64,000 nt of DNA from Camelus bactrianus. Lineage: Eukaryota > Chordata > Mammalia > Artiodactyla > Camelidae. The notes beneath the pieces were generated by a model, which made no database searches, had not been told where the DNA came from, and was given only the letters and a program-made list of their open reading frames with translations. Of the stretch, positions 34,255 to 46,452 are shown piece by piece. Both the position numbers and the translations under genes were made by a program. The DNA is taken from contig NC_133557.1 of NCBI RefSeq assembly GCF_048773025.1, positions 2,496,001 to 2,560,000 on the forward strand. The letters run 5' to 3'. How positions within the stretch are numbered: the first letter of the stretch is position 1; every line of letters starts with the position of its first letter.

Positions 34255-35835
34255 CATTTTGTTAGATGCAGAATCTTTGATTCTTTCCCTGCAAAAACTT
34301 CTACTAGTCTCTCTCTACTGGCTCTTTTACTCCAGCATTTAAAGTCACATTTCCCTTTTACTTCTCCCCCATCTATATATACCCTATGCCTTCCTTTAAG
34401 CTACTGTCTTCTGTGTCTTCTCTCCAACAAGCTCCTGGATGGTGTCCCCTCCACTCCCTGTCTCCTCTTCCTCAACCAGTCTCCTTGACCCTGTTATCAA
34501 GCCTCATCCCCCCACCTGATGCATAGAAAGTTCTCTCCCTAAGGGTGACCTGTGACTGGCAAAACTTATAATAAAGCCATTTTGGTCCTTATCATAAGAT
34601 GTCTCTGCCTACATGATACCCTTAACACCTGCTCCCTCGCCATCTTCCATGAATGCCCTCTCTCCTGGTTTTCCTTCTACTTTTCTTACTGCTTCCTCTC
34701 AGTCTCTCCTTGGCAGAATCCTCTTCCTAAGCCCAGTCTTGAAATGCTTGTTCTCTGTAGCTTTCTGGTCTCACTTTGAACGTTTTCCTGGATTCATCTG
34801 TTCTTATTCGCTCTATTACCACCTATGTACCAATAAATTCCAAATGTCTTATCTTCCACTTCAGTTTCTCCAATGATCTGGAACCCAACCTCCAACTTCT
34901 TATATCATCACTTAGATGTCCCTCAGGCACTTCAGACTCCACATGTATGAAAATCTGAATGCAGCATTTTTTTTCTCCCCCCAAACAACTAGTAGTTTCC
35001 CTATTTTAGTGAACAGTAACGTCACCCTCCTGGTGATATGGGGGAAGTCTTAGTGTCACCCTTAACTGAGGCTTCCTCTTAAGCCTTGTATCCCATCAGT
35101 CACCTGGTCTTAATGCTTCCATCTGTGAAACACACTTCTAATCTATACAATTTTCTCTATTCTCAGGACCATTATCTTAGTTCAGGTTGTTATTTCTGCT
35201 CAGTATTCTGTTACAGCAGTCCCCTAGCTGCCTCTAATCTCTGTCTGCTCCAACCCCTGCCACCCAATACCTCTGCCTTTTTTTTTCTTTTGAAGTCCTT
35301 TTGACAGCTCTCAGAATCTTGAGATGACATTTCAAGCTCCTTACATGATCTACAAGATTCGCCATCATCTTCCTTTTTCTACTCTTTCAGCTCTATTTCC
35401 TGCTGCTCCCTTACTTCCACCATATTGAATAACTTACTGTCCCTCAATGCCCCAACCTGCAACCCATCATTATGTGCTCAATGTGCTACAGCTTCTGCCC
35501 ATGATGCCCTCCCCTGCCCCATCCACCTGCCTGACTTCTATCCATTCTGCAAACTTAGCTCAGTTGTAACTTCTCTCCATAGTCTTCCTCTTACCATTTT
35601 TAGCTGAGTTAGCCATTGGCCATCTCTACCTCCACGATCCTCTGTGCTTCTTTCTATTTTTAATGCTTCATGCTGCACATGAAAGAGGAACTTCTCTCTT
35701 TTTTAATTTATCTTTTCTTCTCCTACATTTATAGTTCCTTGTGAATAAGGACTATTTTTCACTTGTCTTTCTATCCCTAGGAGTTGTGTAGTGTCTGTCA
35801 CACTGTTAGTATCCAGTCCCTGGCCAGTGATTGAT
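34255..35835 (+). mobile_element. L2 LINE remnant, about 1.5 kb
   Basis: A long forward stretch, pyrimidine-rich on the plus strand, that follows the CR1/L2-clade LINE coding strand: 'gccatcttccatgaatgccc', 'cacttagatgtccctcaggc', 'cccatcagtcacctggtctt', 'gctccttacatgatctacaa'. It ends with the L2 terminus near 35735-35800 (gttccttgtgaataaggact, then 'gtgtctgtcacactg'). The open frames inside (up to 107 codons) are decayed pieces of the element, not host genes. It is unusually long for an L2 copy of this age. Confidence 0.7.
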
Positions 35836-37025
35836 GATTAGGAAGGCATCCTTCTGGCTTCTAGAACAATATTCTTTACATTACACCTAAAAAAAAAAAT
35901 TGACTGATCGATTAAAAAGGAAGTATGTCCACTATCAACGGTGACCTCTAAAACATGAGATTGTTTTTCACACTATACAAAAATGCAATTGTGCTAATCT
36001 CACCTGACTCCTAAGATCTGGTAACTGGAACTGTGTTTCAAGAACTGATTTAATTCTTATTTGTGTCCTAAGAGTTAAGTTATTCATTCAAGTATTTATA
36101 TGTGTTGGCTTCTAATTACTGGTTAAAGCTAGAGATGCCCCTTCTACTCAGATGAACTTGCTAAGATTCATTTCAGGGTTGACATTGGAAATGGTTCTCA
36201 GACTTGAAGGCAGTTTGTAACAATCACTGCACGGCTAAGAATCTGAGTCCATGGTTCTCATGGAGGGAATTCCTCAGCTGACTGGCAGGTTTGTTGCGAA
36301 ATGCCCAAGTCCTTGAGAACACCTCAATTGTCTGTCAGTCACAGAAGCAACACTTGGAGTAGATCTCTCATTCCACACTGTCCCATATTCTTCCAGCCTC
36401 CTTCGTTTGATAATGAAATGTCTGAGTCAGTGATCCTGGTAAATCATGGGTAGATTCACTGGAAGTTTGCAACATTTTCATTTCCAGATTTCATGCCGTA
36501 GGACCAACTTGGAGGGGAAACCACTTTTGAGTAAAGCTATTTGGGGACCTAAGTAATGAAACCTACCCAAGGAGAGGCCAAGATAGAAAGCAAACTTAAC
36601 CATAAAACAAATAGAATCCCCCCCCCTTCGCAAAGAGTCCACTAAGCTCCAGAAATCAATTTTTACATACATTTGTTTAGAACTCAAAGTTTATTTCCTT
36701 AAAGAAGCTAAGTTACACAACATGAATGCCTCCCATCCCCCCGCCCCCACTGTTCAATGAGTATTTAATGCTTCTACCGTTGAATTCTGATAGAATCAAA
36801 GCATCCATCTGCCATATCCGACGCTACGTATGTGGGGAACAATATGATAAGTCCAACTTCCAACAAGCAAGCTATCTAACTTTCCCACAGCCCTGGCAGA
36901 GAGAGAAACCGTGTTGGAGGAGGATGGAGAGGAAACCCCAAGACAGGGCAAAGGGGAGTTTGCATGAGCTCTAGACTGCTGGGCTGGGGAAGCTGTTTCC
37001 TGCAGCCAGCCACATCCCAGCTGGG
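35836..37025. other. No gene seen
   Basis: Unique-looking sequence with A and C homopolymer runs (35889-35899 and 36618-36626). No gene supported. Confidence 0.5.
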
Positions 37026-37027
37026 CA

Positions 37028-37706
37028 TTTGTACTTCAGGGGGTGGTGCAGAAAGCAAAAAGGAAATTCCACAGCATCAGACAGACCCAAATTGAGGGAC
37101 ATTCCACAAAATAATTGGCCTGTTTTCATCAAAAATATCACGAAAGACAAAGAAAGACTGAGAAGCTCTTCCAGATTAAAAAAGACTAAAGACATGTTAA
37201 CTGAAGGCAACATGTTATCCCGGATTTTCTGTTACTTTAAAGAACATTATTGGGACAATCGGGAACATGAATGAGGTCTAGATAATAGTACTATGTCAAT
37301 GTTAATTCATTAATTTTGTAATAGCACTGCGATTATGTAAGAGTGTCCTTGTTTTCAGGAAAGAGGGAAATAGTCACTGAAATATTTAAGGGTAAAGAGT
37401 CATTATTTTTACAAGTTATCCTCAAATAGTTCTGGGGGAAAATATATATATTTTACATATATTATGTGTATATATATACACACACACATGAAAGACAGAT
37501 AGAAAAAGAAAGAAGAAAGAAAAAAGGAAGAAAAGGAAGGAAGGAAGATAAAGAAAGGGGAAGAAAGAAGGAAAAACAGAAAGAAGTAAGAGAGAGGGAG
37601 AGAATAAGTGGGAGAAAGGATTGGTAAAACACCAAATGTAAAGGGTATACAGTATAAATTTGCAACTTTTCTGGGAGTTTGAAATTATGTTAAAATAAAA
37701 AAAAAT
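37028..37706 (+). mobile_element. L1M-type LINE 3' UTR with expanded purine tract
   Basis: Forward L1M 3' end: 'gacattccacaaaataattg', 'gaaagacaaagaaagactga', 'catgttatcccggattttc', 'aacattattgggacaatcgg', 'ctatgtcaatgttaattcat', then 'tttgcaacttttctgggagt' and 'ttgaaattatgttaaaataa'. A sister copy lies at 53030-53405. The element holds the 37441-37622 TA/CA and GA-rich block described separately. Confidence 0.8.
37480..37622 (+). repeat. Polypurine (GAAA/GGAA) expansion inside L1M
   Basis: About 140 bp almost wholly A/G (agaaaaagaaagaagaaag, aaggaaggaaggaag and similar), preceded by TA/CA alternation at 37442-37488. The matching place in the sister L1M at 53.3 kb lacks such a block. Confidence 0.9.
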
Positions 37707-37709
37707 TCT

Positions 37710-39019
37710 TGAGATGCCACCGTGTTGTAATTCTCAGTCACATAGGCTTGGGAGCCCCAGATCATTTTTAAATTCTGTTCACTGGAGTAACAATAGAGCA
37801 ATGCTCCAAGTCCTCCAAGTATGAGGCCACCCCTTTGACAGTGTCTCTGCCTCTGGGTCTCCTCGACCATGCTGGCTCCTGGTGGTGGGTAGGGCTGGCC
37901 TGTGGCTGTCTCCAAGGGCCCTGCAGTTGTGCGTCTGCTGACCAGAAAGCTCCCCATTCTGAAGGCGTGAGCAACATTCAGCAATTTCACCCAAAACTTC
38001 GGTTGAACCTATTTGATTTGGCTTCTCCCTTCTTTTTCTTCTGCTTTACTTGGACAACTGTGTGGATCTATTTACAGCCCTCCTATTGCCTGAGAATGCG
38101 GCTTTGAGACAGGGTTGTAAGCCATTTCTAACAGCTCTAACCATTTTTTTATGATACCTAGATTCACTCCCGGGCCTGTCCCTCCTCTCCTCCTGCAGGG
38201 TTATTGGTGCCATGGGTCTCAGGCTATCTCTTCATTCCAAGCAGCTCACCCAGACCGCCTCCCCAGGCCCTGCCTTCCAGCAGCTAGCATGGTGAAATGC
38301 TCCACACAGCCCTGCTCAGCTTGTCCAAGTGCCAAAGTCAACATGCAATACGTACTTTGGGGTTTTATAGAGCTGACCCCAAAATATCTATTTACCCAAA
38401 TGTTGACATTCTCATGAGTAATGGGCAAAGCTCCGGGGACATACTGTTGGTGGCGGAGCAGAATTCAGAATCCCACTCAGAATTTTGGAGTTGGACAGGG
38501 ATGTAGAGGTTGTCAATTCCAGCCATCTCAATTTTGGATAAAGGGAAATGGGGCTGCAAATGTTGACTGACCTGCCCATCAAAGCCAGCATTAGAACCCA
38601 GGTCCTCGGCCTCCTGGGTCAGTTCCTTTTGACTCTTCCAAAGGACTGAATGACCTCGGGTGAAATGGCTTCGGGAGCCTGAATTATTAGGTGGATAATG
38701 GCAAAGGCAGCCTCCCAAATACATACTTTGGGATTACAGACAACATTTCCAAATCCCTTTTCAGAGTCCTACATGAAGAAACCTCAAACCCAGGATTCTA
38801 GCCAAAAACAAGGGTTCTCAAGTCCCTATGAAATCCCGGATGGATGTTTAACTGGGCAACGTACTAGCTGACTCCTGCGGCAGATACAGGTCTCAACAGA
38901 GCTCCCGGGCTGAAGCTTCAAAGCGGGTGGATGGGTGTGTGAGTCTCAATCACACGCGGTGGACCATCTGCTGTTATCAACAGGATGAGTAAGGGCGAGG
39001 GGATATGAGGGAAACTTCT
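37710..39019. other. No gene seen; MIR fragment at 38500-38625
   Basis: Mostly unique-looking. A reverse MIR-like fragment reads 'ctcaattttggataaaggga', 'gactgacctgcccatcaaag', 'attagaacccaggtcctcgg'. Chance frames up to 110 codons. Confidence 0.5.
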
Positions 39020-39030
39020 AAAAAGTAATG

Positions 39031-39878
39031 CAAATCTAAACTACAATGACGTATCACCTCACAGCAGTCGGAATGGCCATCATTCAAAAGTCAATGAACA
39101 ATAAAGGCTGGAGAGGGTGTGATGAAAAGGGACCCTTCCTACACTGCTGGTGGGGATATAGTTTGATGTAGCCATTATGGAAAACAGTATGGAGATTCCT
39201 CCAAAAACTAAAAATAGACCTACCATATGATCCAGCAATCCCACTTCTGGGTATATGTCTGGAGGGAACTCTAATTTCAAAAGATACATGCATCTCAATG
39301 TTCATAGCAGCATTACATACAATGGCCAAGACATGGAAGCAACCTAAATGTCCATCAACAGAAGACTGGATAAAGAAGCTGTGGTATATTTATTCAATGA
39401 AATACTACTCAGCCATAAAAAAATAATAAAATAATGCCATTTGCAGCAACATGAATGGACCTAGAGATTGCCATTCTAAGTGCAGTAAGCCAGAAAGAGA
39501 AAGAAAAATACCATATGATATCACTCATATGTGGAATCTAAAAAAAAAAAAAGAAAAAAGAAAAAAAAGGACAGAATGAACTCATCTATAAAACATAAAC
39601 AGACTTTCAGACATAGTAAACAATCTCATGGTTACTGGGGGAAGGGGGTGGGAAGGGATAAATTTGGAAGTTTGAGATTTATAAACGTTAGCCACTATAT
39701 ATAAAAATAGATATTTTTTCAAGTTTCTTCTATATAGCACAGGAAACTATATTCAATCTCTTGTAATAACCTTTAATGAAAAAATATGAAAATGAATATA
39801 TGTATGTATATGCATGACTGGGACATTGTGCTGTACACCAGAAATTGACACATTGTAACTGACTTCACTTCAATAAAA
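39031..39878 (+). mobile_element. Young L1, ORF2 3' end plus 3' UTR
   Basis: About 850 bp holding the C-terminal part of ORF2 and the 3' UTR. Landmarks are 'aatggccatcattcaaaagt', 'ctggagagggtgtgatg', 'ctaccatatgatccagcaat', 'atggaagcaacctaaatgtc', 'aatgccatttgcagcaacat', then the 3' UTR with an impure A/G run (39541-39570) and a short A tail. An exact 11-bp duplication (aaaaagtaatg) lies at 39020-39030 and 39879-39889. It is the longest young L1 in the window but is 5'-truncated and cannot be active. Confidence 0.93.
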
Positions 39879-39889
39879 AAAAAGTAATG

Positions 39890-42800
39890 TAGAACAGCAT
39901 TCCCCTCTTAACTTGATTCAAACGGTTCTCACAGCTTACAGAAAAGCTTACTGAGAAACTTTGCGGAGAATTCAAAAAATTTTGAGTGTTTCTTGCAGGA
40001 AATGTAATTTCTACAAAAAATAAAAGATCGTTTCTGAGGTTACTTGATTAGATTTCATGATCAATCGGAGATGTTCATGGGAGGTTGGAAGAAGGAAAAA
40101 ATAGAAGATTCCCCAGGCTCTGGCTGGAATAGTGAGGCCCATAGTTGGTGGTGTCAGGGATGAAGCCAAAGAGATGCATAGAAACCACCAGGTTGAGGTG
40201 CAGCAGGAGAAAGGAGTAGGCGGGGTCATTCACAGGTGAGTTAGCATTGTGGGTATGTTGACTTGGGTCTCCAGGTGGAGATGCTGCCTTTGGAATACAG
40301 TTGTTGGGGTTGGAGCTACAGAATGGAGTTGAGGTTGGACATTGATTGAGAAGAATGAAAAACTATCTCAAAATCTCAGAAAAGATTTGCCACTTAGACC
40401 TCCATCCTTTTTTTTCCCTGCTTCTGCTTCTCCCTCAGTCCCACCACACTCCACCCCCAACAACCAGTTTCCCCACATCTCCACCCAAGTTTACCCTTCT
40501 AAAATAACACTTCATATTTTCAAGCCTCCCCCTTTTCATCACTGAAGATTTTCTAGTATCCAATCCCTCAGAGGCCTGAGTACTGTTTTCCAAAATGGCA
40601 ACAAACTCCTCTAACAAATTACCTCCTCCTCATGCAAAAATGAACTCACACATTGTTCCAAGGGAGGATTCGTATGTTTCAAAGGACAATGGCTGGACCA
40701 CCAATTGAATCATGATTGAAATCCTTGTTTTCTCAAAATAGGATCCTCCAGAGGAGGAGGAGATAAGACAGTGTTCCCGGGAGTGTCTGGGACTGCGGGA
40801 TGAACATGGTTCCTCTTCCTGGAACATCGGTTTTACTCAAAGATTTTGAGGTTGGGTGACATTTTAAGTGAAATAAAACATGGATATATTATGGAAAGGA
40901 TGAAAATTCCTAGCAATTTTTAAGATAAAACATAAGCCTCCAGAGTATTCTGCGCCAAAAGGTTCCCATTGAACTTGACCTGCCTGGGGGAGTCTGGGGG
41001 GTATGGAGTGGGAAAGTTGGTCTAACTCAGTGCTTCTCCGAGGACTATGCCAAAGATGGGAATTTCTGGACATTGGAGGACAAATGCTTTAGAGCCAGCA
41101 AGACTTATGAGATCCCATAAATCATGCCTCTTTGGCCCACCCAGACATCATATACCACAAGCCTGTGCCCGAAATGACCATTCCTTGTTTAGCTGCCTTT
41201 CTCAGCTTTGGAACCTGGTGCATAAAATGCCTTTCAGATGATGTAAATCCATCCACAGCAAGCCTTCTTTAGGTTTTTCTGTCATACCCTGTTTTAAGTG
41301 TAATACATTTGCCTTCTTCCTGCAGAGAACATATCCTGGTTCCAGAAAAATCTTCCAAGGGAAAGGAAAATAAATGCATACACCAACTTCTTGAAACATT
41401 TGGCACCTGCCACAATCAGCAATAAATCTAAGCTGGACAGCTTGACATTTCCTCAAACAAGACCCCACCTCTCAAAGAACATTTGTCCTAACATGAAAAA
41501 CAATAAAAGCCCAGCTGATAGAACGCAAAACATGTTCCCTTGCCTCACTGGAGAGGCAAACACAAAATAATTGTTTGCTTAGGCGGCAATTTGAACTATG
41601 CCACAGTCCATGAATATCCCAATCCCTTTCAAGTGGCATCAGCAAAAACCTTCGAGAATCTTCAGATTGGAAGGATTTATACACTGTCCCAACACTCCGT
41701 ATTTTGAAACCTACCTGTCCTGCACTCTGATCTTCTTAAGCACTGTATATGCCCGAGTGAAGGCTGTGGAACTCACTGCATCCTTTTTGACTTTGTAAAA
41801 ACACAGTTGTCAGTTCCGGCCTTAGAAACAATTCAACTTATAAACAGTTTAATGGAGGTTTCCTGTCTCCTCCTTTCCCCTTTAACATGGAGCCTTCCTC
41901 CGTTGCTTCCAAAGGAGACCTCAGCTTCCCCCTCGGAGCCCCCACTCCTGCAGGCCCTCCTCCCTCTCACTGCTCAAGAGCTGCCAAGTTCTTCCAAAAG
42001 GAGGAGAACAGGATATGGCAGAGTCTCTACCAGTTTTCCAATCCATCAGGCAGCCTTACTGGGGGTTGGAAGTTTGGGCCCCAGAAGCCTCCAAGCTTTC
42101 AGTCCTGTTCAGCCACACAGGGAACCCACCAGCCTTTTATGATGGCTTGGGAAGATAATCATCCCTTGGAACATTGTTCTATAAGAAAAACTCATCCACA
42201 GTTTCAAGGGACTTTTGGAGCAGAACGTTGTCACACGACAGGACATCTGTGATCTGTGGGAATTGCTGGAGGCTGACACACAGCTTCTGTGGACCCACAA
42301 GATATCATGAGAGTTCCCTAGTGAAGTCGCCAAAAATTAACCAAAGCTTTGGGGAAGGGCTGGGCCATCTGTCCACTTGCTTACAGCCCTACAGAGTCGG
42401 TACAAAGAGTTCACCCTTTGAATTTGATTTTTAATTTATACGGTTTTAGAAAGTCACATTGCAGGGACGGGGAGTTGGACTCTTTGGGGTGTCCTTCACT
42501 TATTTCATGACTTGACATTGTAATTTTGAATTCCATATGGAGAAACCAAATTCAAGGCATTTGGCCATCTTAAATAGGATTCAATTCTAGATACAGAGAA
42601 AGAAATCAGTATTTGTGCAAACATCACTCTTCGCTTCAGCACTAACTGGCTAACATCTGGGTGCTCATTTTCTCATAAGTTGGGTTTGCCTAAGGATTCC
42701 TTCCAGTTTACCATTTCAAAATGCCACTTATTTCTCTCCCATCTTCATGCATGGTTCTCCAGTTGGACCTACCAGACCTCGGTGAACCTGGGCCGAGATC

Positions 42801-43200
42801 TGTCCTGATTCAGCCATGAGCACAGCTGTGTCTCCTGGATCCATGAACTGACATGCCCAGAACCTAAAGAAGCAGCAGATAACTTGGAGGGCCTCAGCAG
42901 CTTCCATCCACAAATCTCAGTGGGCAGCACCTGCAAAGCCCCATGACCAAGTGTGAACCAACATTAACATTCGCAAATTCCATATGAGACATCCATTGAA
43001 TTCCAGGCACCAGAGACCAGGCAGTCTCCCCACTCATTAGAATACAATCAACCTTCATGATGACATTATTTTAAGTCCCTCCTATTTTAGAAAACAGGTG
43101 GCAGGACATCCTAGGTTTTAAAAATGGAAGTATCTGCTAGTTGGTATAAGAGAAGAAAATGATTTAATGGTTTTTGCCGTCCACTCTTTGTGCCCCTTTT
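39890..43200. other. No gene seen
   Basis: About 3.3 kb of unique-looking sequence with no repeat I can name. Two overlapping plus-strand frames at 41807-42252 (111 and 121 codons) lie in a CT-rich stretch; neither has a recognisable domain. Confidence 0.5.
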
Positions 43201-43257
43201 CCCTCTCTCTCTCTCTCTTTCTCACACACACACACACATACACACACTCACACTCAC
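43201..43257. repeat. (CT)n(CA)n compound microsatellite
   Basis: A CT run followed by an impure CA run of about 35 bp. Confidence 0.9.
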
Positions 43258-43411
43258 CATCCCTCCAGGATGTGCCCAAAGGTCTCTTTTTGGTAATCAG
43301 AGCATGTTGAGCATAAAAGCCAAGGCTTGCTGGGCAGGGAGGTTTTGAGTCCAAGGAACTTTAGATAAAACAATCTGCTAAGTCAAAACAGCTTGCCTGA
43401 GCTTTGGTATC

Positions 43412-43730
43412 AGTTAACTGTGGCCTACGAGCCATATCTGGCTCCACACCTCTTTGTGTACACCTGCAAGCTAAAAATGGTCCTTACATTTTTAAATGGC
43501 TTTAAAAAAATCCAAGAAGCTATAATAGTTTGAAACACATAAGAATTTTATGAGATTCAAATTTCAACGTCCAGAAATAAAGTTTGATCGGAACACAGGC
43601 ATATCTACAGGCATATCTATATTGCCTTCTCTCTACGACAGAAGAGTTGAGTCATTATGACAGACTGTGTGACACACAATGTTGAAATATTTACTATCTG
43701 GCCTTTTACAGGAAAAAAAATATGCCAATC
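43412..43730. mobile_element. MER20-like hAT element
   Basis: Ends and core follow a non-autonomous hAT fossil: 'actgtggcctacgagccata', 'aaataaagtttgatcggaac', 'agagttgagtcattatgaca', 'gaaatatttactatctggcc'. A central A/T-rich segment (43480-43570) makes it longer than the copy at 57.3 kb. The MER20 name is from memory and tentative. A 12-bp doublet (acaggcatatct twice) lies at 43595-43618. Confidence 0.65.
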
Positions 43731-43744
43731 TATGAGATAGACCT

Positions 43745-43870
43745 ACATTTTGATTCTGTCATTTAATATTTCTGTGGCATTAAGCAGGTGACTTGACCTC
43801 TGTGACCTCAACTTTCTCTTCCTAAATTAAGAGTAATGACATCTAACTTGTGGGTGTCTAGGACGATACT
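43745..43870 (+). mobile_element. MIR SINE fragment
   Basis: Forward MIR: 'aagcaggtgacttgacctct', 'gacctcaactttctcttcct', 'taagagtaatgac'. Confidence 0.65.
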
Positions 43871-44539
43871 TGGAACCACATGTACTGGTCCTTCTGCCCC
43901 ATCTTCTTCCCAAGCCTTTCTCTATGTAGCTGTCAGGGGCATCTGGCCAAAACAGACGTTGGCAAAGTTCTAATTTGCAAAGAAAGTAGACCACATCGTA
44001 TCTTGGTCTTGGTTGTGAGGACCAGAGCTGCACTTCTGGACCTATTTTAGTTAAAGTTATTTTCGGCCAGTACCTGGACTTTTTATTATTTTCCTTTCAG
44101 CAGAGGTGGAAGCGGATATTAACAAATCTGCATCAACCACTTTTTCTGATATACCCTGGGGAAACTCTTGACTAAGAAGAAAGTGTGTTTTAGTTGCTAA
44201 TCTGATAAACCAGATAAAATAAGTCAACAAGTATCAAAAGTTGGAGGGCCCAGACATCCCACCCCATGGAAATTGGAATTATTTATTCAATATGCAATGA
44301 CTGCAAAGCATAACAACTCCAGCAGTGAGAGCCCCAAATCACAAGGTCCTCGGAGACTTCCCTGCTGTTCTCCGGATCCCTCTGCCCACTTCATTCAAAA
44401 ATTACTTTACCACTAAGTCAATTCAACAAGCAAAAGGGTCCTCAGGAAACCAGCTGAGGAGATGATTCCTACCTCAGAAGGAAACCTCTATGTTTAGAGA
44501 AATTAAAGTACAACGCGGTTAGTTTTCTACCTAATTGGG
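43871..44539. other. No gene seen
   Basis: Unique-looking sequence without recognisable features. Confidence 0.55.
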
Positions 44540-44765
44540 AGGTGATGTGCTCTTGTGGAATAAACTTTGAAAGTAAGCAAGCCTGGCTTCAAATATCAGC
44601 CTGTCGTCGGAGAATGGCTCTCTGAGCTTCATTTATCTCATCCGGACAATGGAGGTAATCATTTTTACCCCACAGGGTTGATAGGGGATTAAATACCGTG
44701 ACTTATATAGCAGCTTATGAATTTATGAGCAACGTTTGGCATGTAATGCTTACTCAGTGGTTGTT
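44540..44765 (+). mobile_element. MIR SINE, most of the element
   Basis: Forward MIR: 'aagcaagcctggcttcaaat', 'gagcttcatttatctcatcc', 'gacaatggaggtaatcattt', 'cccacagggttgatagggga' and the tail-side 'tggcatgtaatgcttactca'. Confidence 0.8.
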
Positions 44766-45029
44766 CATTTTTCCTCCTTCCTCTGATCCCAAGTTCAGTT
44801 AGAGATTCAGGATTGCCACCAATCGGAGTGCCTGCCAGTGCCAGGAACTGCAGCTACGTGCAAGATCTTGGTGAGTATTTATGATAGCCCTATGTGGGTG
44901 ATATTTCTAGGCTCAGCTTTTTTAAGACTTATTTTGTTAATTTTCTTTGCTCTGTATTAAGAGATCCACATGAAATCTGGGGTTCAAAATTATTTTAAAA
45001 GTACACTTTTGCTTTGTAGGTATGCTTTT

Positions 45030-45446
45030 TTTTCTTTTTTAATTGAAGTAATTCAATTTAAAATGTGTTAATTTCTGGTGTACAGCACAGTGATTCATTT
45101 TATATACATATATATATATATGTTCATTATATATATGTGTATATATATATATTCCTTTTCATATGCTTTTTCATTGCCATCACAAGGTGTTGAATATAGT
45201 TCCCTGTGCTATACAGTAGGATTTTGTTGTTTATGTACTTTATAGTGTGCATCTATAAATTCTGAACTCCCAATATATCCCTCCCTGCCCACCTCCTCCC
45301 TCCCCCGGTAACCATAAGTTTATTTTCTATGTCTGTGAGTCTGTCTCTGTTTGTAAAGAAGTTCATTTGTGTCCTTTTTTTAGATTCCACGTATAAGTGA
45401 TATCACATGGTATTTTTCTTTCTCTTTCTAGCTTACTTCACTTAAA
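45030..45446 (-). mobile_element. Young L1, 5'-truncated 3' UTR copy
   Basis: Reverse copy with 'ttaatttctggtgtacagca', a TA-rich microsatellite (about 45100-45155), 'gttccctgtgctatacagta' and 'cacgtataagtgatatcaca'. A short duplication (tatgctttt) at 45021-45029 and 45447-45455 fits the insertion. Confidence 0.88.
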
Positions 45447-45784
45447 TATGCTTTTCTTAAAAAGTATCACTCTAAATTGTGAATTTAGAGTTTTTGCTAC
45501 TTTATGAAATCTCACCTATAGCTCAGTTGGATTACATTAGCAATTTAAGATTAACTAAAGCCCCCTCATCATAGCCTCAGCTTTTAGAGGAAGGCATTGA
45601 CTATACCATCCTGAAATAATGATGTAAAAATGCTCTATGTCTGAAACGTTGTATAAATTTAAGGACTGCAGGAATTGTCTGTAGCTGGTTGACTAGCTGG
45701 CCAGCTTGGTTACACAAAAATTGCTAATGGTGTCTAGGATGGGAGAGGTGAAGGTGGTGGATATAATAAACTTAATCTTGCCAA

Positions 45785-46452
45785 TATAGTTTTAAAAACT
45801 TATACTGAAATATAATATACTGAAAAATACACTTAAGCATACAGTTCAATTAATTTTTTCAAACTGAGCACACCTTTGCAACCAACACCCTAGACTAAGA
45901 AACAAAACACAATCCACACACAAGAAGTCCCTGGCCATGCTTTCTTCTGACTGCTAAAGTTCCAGGGATAATCTCTGTACTAATTTTAAATAGCAGATTA
46001 GTAGTGGCTGTTTTTATACTTCACATGACTAAAATCATACAGTGTTCTTTTTTGTATCTGACTTCTTCTGTTCAACATTTTTAAGATTTAACTGTATTGA
46101 CGGGTGTCATTTAAGATTAGACCATTCACTCTCAGTCTTGTAGAGTACCCCCTTTTGTGAACATGCCACACTTTATGCATTTTATTGCTGACGGACATCT
46201 GGGGAATTTCAGTGTGAGGGTACTTGAGCATCCTGCTGCATGTCTTTTGGTGACTGTCTTACACATTTCTTTTGAGTACATATATAAAAGTAGACTCACT
46301 GAGCCCTAGGGTAGCTTACGTTCAGCATTAGTAAGTACTACCAAGCATTTTTCCAAAGAATTGTATCAATTTATACTCCTACCAGCAATGTCTGGCATCC
46401 TTGCCAACAGTCAGAATCTTCCATCTTTTTCATTTTCACCATTCTGATGATG
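45785..46452 (-). mobile_element. L1M-type LINE 3' region
   Basis: Reverse old L1: 'acttatactgaaatataat', 'tttgcaaccaacaccctaga', 'atgactaaaatcatacagtg', 'catgccacactttatgcatt', 'ctcctaccagcaatgtctgg', 'cttgccaacagtcagaatct'. Confidence 0.82.
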
